From contig JAHXIM010000090.1 in the NCBI GenBank assembly GCA_025655635.1, positions 1 to 10,334 on the forward strand: DNA of 10,334 nt. Direction: 5' to 3'. The notes beneath the pieces were generated by a model. It saw only the letters and a program-made list of their open reading frames with translations. It did not search any database and had not been told where the DNA came from. The DNA is from a gamma proteobacterium symbiont of Lucinoma myriamae (GTDB lineage: Bacteria; Pseudomonadota; Gammaproteobacteria; GRL18). This document shows positions 6,697 through 10,334 of this stretch, in pieces (within the stretch, counting starts at the first letter, position 1; every line of letters begins with the position of its first letter). The position numbers and the translations under genes were made by a program.

Positions 6697-7767
6697 CTAG
6701 CTCATTTTCATAACAGGGTAATCGATATAACCTTTCGGGCCTGGAGAATAAAACGTATCTGGTTCAGCATCATTTAGTGCTGCACCGGCTTTAAAGCGTT
6801 CAGGTAGATCAGGATTAGCCAGAAAAGGGACGCCAAAAGCAACAGCATCAAATTTACCTTCGATGATACCTGTATTTGCTTCTTCAGCTGTATATCCCAT
6901 GTTCGCAATCAATATACCATCATAATGTTGACGAATAGGTGTTAGAATATCTCCATTTTGCTGCTGCAGAAAATCACTACGCATGACATGTAAATAAGCC
7001 AAATTATAGCTATTAAGCTTTTTAGCCAGGTAAGTGGATAAACCAACCGGATCACTATCGATCATACTATTATAGCTATTTAAGGGGGATAGTCGAACGC
7101 CTACTTTATCATTACCACAGGATTGACACACAACATCCAGCACATCCAGTAATAGTCGGGCACGATTTTCAATGCTACCCCCATAGTTGCCCTGACGTTT
7201 ATTGCAGCCATCACGTAAAAATTGATCGAGTAAATACCCATTGGCTGCATGCACTTCTATACCATCAAAATCAGCAAGCATAGCATTGTCAGAGGCTATT
7301 TTAAAACCTTCAATAATTTCGGGAATTTCAGCATCTGTTAATTCATGAGGGACCACATAATTCTGTTTACCTTCTGTTGTATGTATTTCACCTTCAATGG
7401 CGTAAGGACTTGGAGAGACCGGCTGTACGCCGTTATTCAAAGAAGGATGGGCAGCACGACCGGGATGCCAGATTTGCAGAAATATTTTACCATTTTTAGC
7501 ATGCACTGCATCAGTGACCCGTTTCCAGCCATCAATTTGTGCTTGAGAATAAATACCAGGTTCACTGATAAAAGCTGAGTTATCCTGCATAACCATGGTG
7601 GCTTCGGCAATGATAAGCCCGGCACTGGCACGTTGTGCATAATATTTTGCCATTAATGAACCAGGGACATGGTTTTTTTCAGCCCGGGCACGAGTCAAAG
7701 GGGCCATCAGAATACGATTTTTTAGCGTTTGTGAATTCATTTTTAATGGATTAAACAGTACATTCAT
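6697..7767 (-). CDS. Old yellow enzyme family alkene reductase (NemA-like)
   Basis: The product is a cytoplasmic FMN-dependent NAD(P)H enzyme that reduces activated C=C bonds (enones, maleimides, quinone-like electrophiles) and sometimes nitro groups. The 356-aa TIM barrel is full length. Key residues of the classical subgroup are present: Thr25 in MAPLTRARA next to the flavin, Gln98 in FLQIWHPGR, and the substrate-anchoring His173/Asn176 with proton donor Tyr178 in EVHAANGYLLDQFL. NYGGSIENRARL (194-205) follows, and Arg225 in VGVRLSP contacts FMN. The C-terminus TFYSPGPKGYIDYP is typical of NemA and XenB-like enzymes. An AAGGA about 7 nt upstream supports the start. It lies 69 bp downstream of yceI on the same strand and within reach of the LysR regulator, so an electrophile-response role is plausible. 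Confidence 0.95.
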   Translation of the reverse strand: MNVLFNPLKMNSQTLKNRILMAPLTRARAEKNHVPGSLMAKYYAQRASAGLIIAEATMVMQDNSAFISEPGIYSQAQIDGWKRVTDAVHAKNGKIFLQIWHPGRAAHPSLNNGVQPVSPSPYAIEGEIHTTEGKQNYVVPHELTDAEIPEIIEGFKIASDNAMLADFDGIEVHAANGYLLDQFLRDGCNKRQGNYGGSIENRARLLLDVLDVVCQSCGNDKVGVRLSPLNSYNSMIDSDPVGLSTYLAKKLNSYNLAYLHVMRSDFLQQQNGDILTPIRQHYDGILIANMGYTAEEANTGIIEGKFDAVAFGVPFLANPDLPERFKAGAALNDAEPDTFYSPGPKGYIDYPVMKMS

Positions 7768-7836
7768 ATTTTTTCCTTTTTGATCTGCAGCTTATGTTCT
7801 GGCAAAAAGTGTCTATTTGATTATTTTTGCACCTTG

Positions 7837-8412
7837 TTATTTTTTTATGCCTTCAACTGAAATAAATAACTCGACTTCTTTTGATTCAGGGCCCAGATTA
7901 AAATTAATATTGTAATCTTTTAAGCTCAGTTTAGTTGTTGCTGAAAAACCACGACGGTAGCCACCCCAGGGATCTGCACCATTTCCGATATGGTCAACCA
8001 TCAAGCTCACTTTTTTGGTTACACCATGAAGAGTCAATTCACCTTGAAGTATGGCCTGACCGTTTTCTCCTTCTGTAAAAGAGGTGCTTATAAACTTGGC
8101 TTGTGGATATTTATTCACCTCAAAAAAGTCCTTACCACGTAAGTGTTTGTCTCGTTCTGCATGATTACTGTCAACACTGGCCATATCAATAGTAATAGCA
8201 GCTTTTGATGCAGCTGGATTTTTTTCATCATAAGAGAAGTTGCCGTCAAATTTATTAAACCGACCTACAAGCCAACTATAGCCCAGATGTTTGATTTTAA
8301 ATTGGATAAAAGCATGTGCATCTTTAGTATCCAGCTGATAATCTGCTGCTGATAAGTTAAATGAGAGTATGATCAGTGATGCAAAGAGTATTGCTAAAAA
8401 TGACTGTTTCAT
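7837..8412 (-). CDS. yceI: Periplasmic YceI family protein
   Basis: YceI proteins are secreted lipocalin-like beta barrels that bind a polyisoprenoid such as a quinone-type lipid; their cellular role is not settled. Starting at the ATG ending at 8412 gives 191 aa, the family's usual size. A GAGG lies about 9 nt upstream, and a clean signal peptide ends LSFNLSAA before DYQLD. An in-frame ATG at 8448 would only prepend 12 residues ahead of the signal. Family hallmarks are AHAFIQFKIKHLGYSWLVGRFNKFDG, SVDSNHAERDKHLRGKDFFEV, the LTLHGVTKKVSL strand pair and FSATTKLSLKDYNINF. It follows the cytochrome b561 gene by 39 bp on the same strand, as in the E. coli yceJ-yceI operon. Confidence 0.96.
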   Translation of the reverse strand: MKQSFLAILFASLIILSFNLSAADYQLDTKDAHAFIQFKIKHLGYSWLVGRFNKFDGNFSYDEKNPAASKAAITIDMASVDSNHAERDKHLRGKDFFEVNKYPQAKFISTSFTEGENGQAILQGELTLHGVTKKVSLMVDHIGNGADPWGGYRRGFSATTKLSLKDYNINFNLGPESKEVELFISVEGIKK

Positions 8413-8451
8413 AATGTTTTCCTCTTTAGTTATAAATGGTGTATACAAAGC

Positions 8452-9000
8452 TTATGACAGGCCGAGCATACGCTTTAAAGTGTTATCTTTATCAATTATG
8501 TGGTGTTTAATTGCTGCTAAGGCATGTACACTGACGACGACAATCAAACTTATTGCGACTGTATAATGTATTTTTCCTGCAATATCTTCCTGTCCTTCAA
8601 TACCTGGAAAGACAGCCGATACTTCAAACCAGTTAAAAACCTCAATAGCACGACCATCCGCCGTAGAGATAAAATAGCCGCTGAGCATTAGGCTGAATAA
8701 TAATAAATACAGTATTCCATGCGTGACTTTAGCCAGTATTTGTTCTATTTTCGTGTGCTCTTGTAATGGGGCTGGTTTAATCGTTAGCCAAAGCCACATT
8801 AGCCTGAATAGTGTTATAAAGAATAATAATAGACCAATACTTTTATGAATGTGAGGTGTCCTGCGATACCAGCTATCATAATAAGTTAAATCAACCATCC
8901 ACAAACCTAATGCGAATAAACTAATAATCGTGATGGCACTTAGCCAATGAATCACACGGGATAAACTTCCCCAGGTAGTGTTTGAATTACGCCAGCTCAT
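8452..9000 (-). CDS. Cytochrome b561 family protein (YceJ-like)
   Basis: The 182-aa product is a four-helix inner-membrane di-heme b cytochrome of the bacterial CybB/YceJ type, which exchanges electrons with ubiquinol. Histidines lie in the expected places: His18 in RVIHWLSA (helix 1), His50/His52 in PHIHKSIGLL (helix 2), His94 in VTHGILYLL (helix 3), and His145 and His159 in helix 4 (IHYTVAISLIVVVSVHALAAIKHH). The ATG ending at 9000 is preferred because of the purine-rich AGAGAAG upstream and the conserved beginning MSWRNS. A start at 9042 would add a non-conserved 14-residue leader. The pairing with yceI suggests electron transfer linked to a YceI-bound quinone-type lipid. It is divergent from the LysR gene. 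Confidence 0.94.
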   Translation of the reverse strand: MSWRNSNTTWGSLSRVIHWLSAITIISLFALGLWMVDLTYYDSWYRRTPHIHKSIGLLLFFITLFRLMWLWLTIKPAPLQEHTKIEQILAKVTHGILYLLLFSLMLSGYFISTADGRAIEVFNWFEVSAVFPGIEGQEDIAGKIHYTVAISLIVVVSVHALAAIKHHIIDKDNTLKRMLGLS

Positions 9001-9074
9001 AAATGACTTCTCTTGAATAAATGCTTGTAAATAGTTTATCATTGCAAAAAAAAGAATAAACAGTGTTTAGTAGA

Positions 9075-9108
9075 AATAACTTTTCTCCAAATTAGAACAA
9101 TTGTTATT
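9075..9108. promoter_or_regulatory. Palindromic candidate operator between lysR and cytochrome b561
   Basis: A perfect 10-bp palindrome, AACAATTGTT (9096-9105), and an outer inverted pair, AATAAC (9075-9080) with GTTATT (9103-9108), lie in the divergent gap about 40-70 bp ahead of lysR. LysR-type regulators usually bind interrupted palindromes in the gap shared with a divergent target, so position and symmetry are suggestive. In AT-rich DNA such dyads also arise by chance. Confidence 0.35.
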
Positions 9109-9144
9109 AAAGTGTTATGTCATCCTAAGAAAGAGGAACTGACT

Positions 9145-10068
9145 ATGGATCGTTTTGAAGAAATGAAGACCTTTGTTACGGTAGTCAGTAAAGGTAGTTT
9201 AAGTGGTGCAGCTGATAAACTGGATATTGCTAAATCAGCTATTAGTAGACGACTTGCCGAGTTAGAACAACGCCTGGATGTGCAATTAATCAATAGGACA
9301 ACTCGCCGTCTTAATCTAACCGAGAGTGGAGTAAAATTCTATCAATACTGTCAACATATTCTGGCAGATGTTGCGGAAGCTGAACAGGTGATTAGTAGTG
9401 AAGATGCACAATTAAAAGGCTCTATTCGTATTGTGGCACCACTATCATTCGGTATTAAGCATCTCTCACCTGTGATGAATGACTTCCTCAAGGAGCATCC
9501 TGCCCTGCAGCTGGATATGAACTTAAATGATCGTATGGTAAACCTCATTGAGGAAGGTGTTGATCTCGCTATCCGTATTGGAAATCTGGAAGACTCAAGT
9601 TATAAGGCTAGAAAATTAGCACCAGTAAAAGCTCTGGTTTGTGCCAGCCCGGACTATCTTCAGGAATACGGCACACCCAAAATACCTGGAGACTTAAAAT
9701 ATCATAACGGTTTAACTTATAGTAATGTATCGGAAGGAAAATTGTGGCAATTTGTTGAGCCAAATGGAAAACTGGTTTCAGTGGCTGTGCCTCATCGAAT
9801 GCGTGCAAATAATGGCGATATGCTTTTACAAGCAGCGATTGACGGACTGGGTATTATATTCAGCCCGGACTTCATTTGTTATGAAGCGATTAAACAAGGG
9901 AAATTGATCCCAGTACTCAGTGAATATGTTTTATCTGAAGTCAGCCTGTATGCTGTTTATCCCGATCAACGACATTTACCTCAAAGGGTGAGACTTTTTA
10001 TTGATTATTTAGTCAGAAGATTTGGTGATAAGCCATATTGGAATATTTCACCTGATAAAGGAGCTTGA
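9145..10068 (+). CDS. LysR family transcriptional regulator
   Basis: The product is a 307-aa regulator. Its N-terminal winged helix-turn-helix spans residues 2-60 (MDRFEEMKTFVTVVSKGSLS, AAdKLDIAKSAISRRLAELE, LINRTTRRLNLTESG). A linker helix follows, then a periplasmic-binding-like effector domain from about residue 90 (GSIRIVAPLSFGIKHLSPVM, GVDLAIRIGNL, ALVCASPDYL, GLGIIFSPDFI). The ATG at 9145 has GAGG 9 nt upstream and the conserved first residues of this subfamily; an in-frame ATG at 9112 is upstream of that site. It is divergent from cytochrome b561-yceI-OYE and directly precedes a glutathionyl-hydroquinone reductase remnant. In E. coli the LysR regulator YhaJ lies close to yqjG, so a role in sensing quinone-type or aromatic electrophiles is a reasonable inference. 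The inducer is unknown. Confidence 0.95.
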   Translation: MDRFEEMKTFVTVVSKGSLSGAADKLDIAKSAISRRLAELEQRLDVQLINRTTRRLNLTESGVKFYQYCQHILADVAEAEQVISSEDAQLKGSIRIVAPLSFGIKHLSPVMNDFLKEHPALQLDMNLNDRMVNLIEEGVDLAIRIGNLEDSSYKARKLAPVKALVCASPDYLQEYGTPKIPGDLKYHNGLTYSNVSEGKLWQFVEPNGKLVSVAVPHRMRANNGDMLLQAAIDGLGIIFSPDFICYEAIKQGKLIPVLSEYVLSEVSLYAVYPDQRHLPQRVRLFIDYLVRRFGDKPYWNISPDKGA

Positions 10069-10069
10069 G

Positions 10070-10267
10070 GAGGGTATTTTAGTACAAGGTGAACTTGTCG
10101 ATAACTGGCTGGAAAGAGAAAATGAAGAAGGTGAATTTAAGCATATGGCATCGACTTTTCGTCATTGGATAATGGAAAATGGAGAAGCTGGCTCATCAGG
10201 TGATAATTACGTTAAAGCAGAATCTGGACGTTATTATTGCTATATAGTCGATCCTGAAAAAAGATAA
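10070..10267 (+). pseudogene. N-terminal fragment of a glutathionyl-hydroquinone reductase (YqjG/Xi-class GST)
   Basis: The frame reads EGILVQGELVDNWLERENEE, then FKHMASTFRHWIMENG, SGDNYVKAESGRYY. This follows the beginning of glutathionyl-hydroquinone reductases, which run M-G-x-L-V-D-G, F-x-R-x-x-S-x-F-R-N-W, F-x-A-E-x-G-R-Y-H-L-Y-V-S-L-A-C-P-W-A-H-R. The enzyme reduces glutathionyl-quinones using the Cys of the CPW motif. Homology stops at GRYYCYI near 10243, just before that catalytic Cys. The reading continues into the repeat as VDPEKR and ends at 10265-10267. Roughly four fifths of a normal protein of about 320 aa is missing. No ATG, GTG or TTG sits at the expected start; the nearest in-frame ATG is 10022, inside lysR, and ATT at 10076 or CTG at 10052 are poor alternatives. 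It is best regarded as a broken gene once translated with or just after lysR. Confidence 0.82.
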
Positions 10268-10331
10268 TCATCATGAATCGATAGATTATCGTACAACATT
10301 AATTGTAATTTAATTGTTCCTGATCAAATTG
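10245..10331 (+). repeat. Right copy of the 87-bp dispersed repeat, inserted in a gene
   Basis: This is the inverted counterpart of positions 1-87, with two mismatches. It begins at a TA dinucleotide (10245-10246) exactly where glutathionyl-hydroquinone reductase homology ends. Another TA (10333-10334) follows its far end, which would fit an 86-bp element (10247-10332) flanked by a TA target duplication, as in Tc1/mariner- and IS630-type insertions. Its two ends are only loosely inverted repeats of each other (GATCCTGAA against GATCAGGAA), so family assignment is uncertain. It contains the same hairpin (10263-10290). Confidence 0.88.
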
Positions 10332-10334
10332 TTA

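Noticed and set aside
7802..7830. GCAAAAA and TTTTTGC as a terminator hairpin after yceI
   Set aside because: The stem is only seven pairs, mostly A-T, with a 15-base loop, and the old yellow enzyme gene may be co-transcribed.
1..10334. The whole window as a classical composite transposon or integrative element
   Set aside because: No transposase, integrase, toxin-antitoxin or defence gene is present, and the content is ordinary metabolic and redox genes. Only the flanking repeats suggest mobility, so they are reported as repeats.

Overview
The window looks like chromosomal DNA of a fairly AT-rich gammaproteobacterium. Supporting this are a six-gene Rnf cluster, a YceJ-YceI type cytochrome b561/YceI pair, an old yellow enzyme of the NemA type and a LysR regulator next to a glutathionyl-hydroquinone reductase remnant. 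A secreted Trp/Asn/Gly/Tyr/Pro-rich repeat protein that resembles sulfur globule proteins hints at a sulfur-oxidising lineage, but this is an inference from composition only.

Layout. Positions 1-87 are one copy of a short repeat. Positions 140-4792 are a tightly packed rightward operon, rnfC-rnfD-rnfG-rnfE-rnfA, followed by a small one-helix, cysteine-rich protein (4541-4792). It encodes the membrane part of the Rnf ferredoxin:NAD+ oxidoreductase. rnfB is not in the window; in the order B-C-D-G-E-A it would lie just beyond the left repeat. Positions 4820-5371 (minus) encode the sulfur-globule-like repeat protein. It is divergent from an exported Hsp20 small heat-shock protein (5578-6042, plus), and the shared 206-bp gap holds candidate promoters and a dyad operator. 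A GNAT acetyltransferase follows (6062-6550).

The right part is a redox/electrophile-defence neighbourhood. A leftward group runs cytochrome b561 (8452-9000), YceI (7837-8412), old yellow enzyme (6697-7767). A divergent LysR regulator (9145-10068) is followed by the N-terminal piece of a glutathionyl-hydroquinone reductase. That piece loses its homology exactly where the second copy of the repeat begins.

The most striking large-scale feature is that the two ends of the window are inverted copies of the same element: 85 of 87 aligned bases are identical. The right copy breaks a gene, and the left copy lies immediately upstream of rnfC. The pair could be two insertions of a small non-autonomous element, the ends of a larger mobile unit, or the recombination points of a 10-kb inversion. 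The flanking DNA would decide. The other item most worth pursuing is the small CxxCxxxC membrane protein closing the rnf operon, a candidate assembly factor for the RnfA/RnfE iron-sulfur centre.
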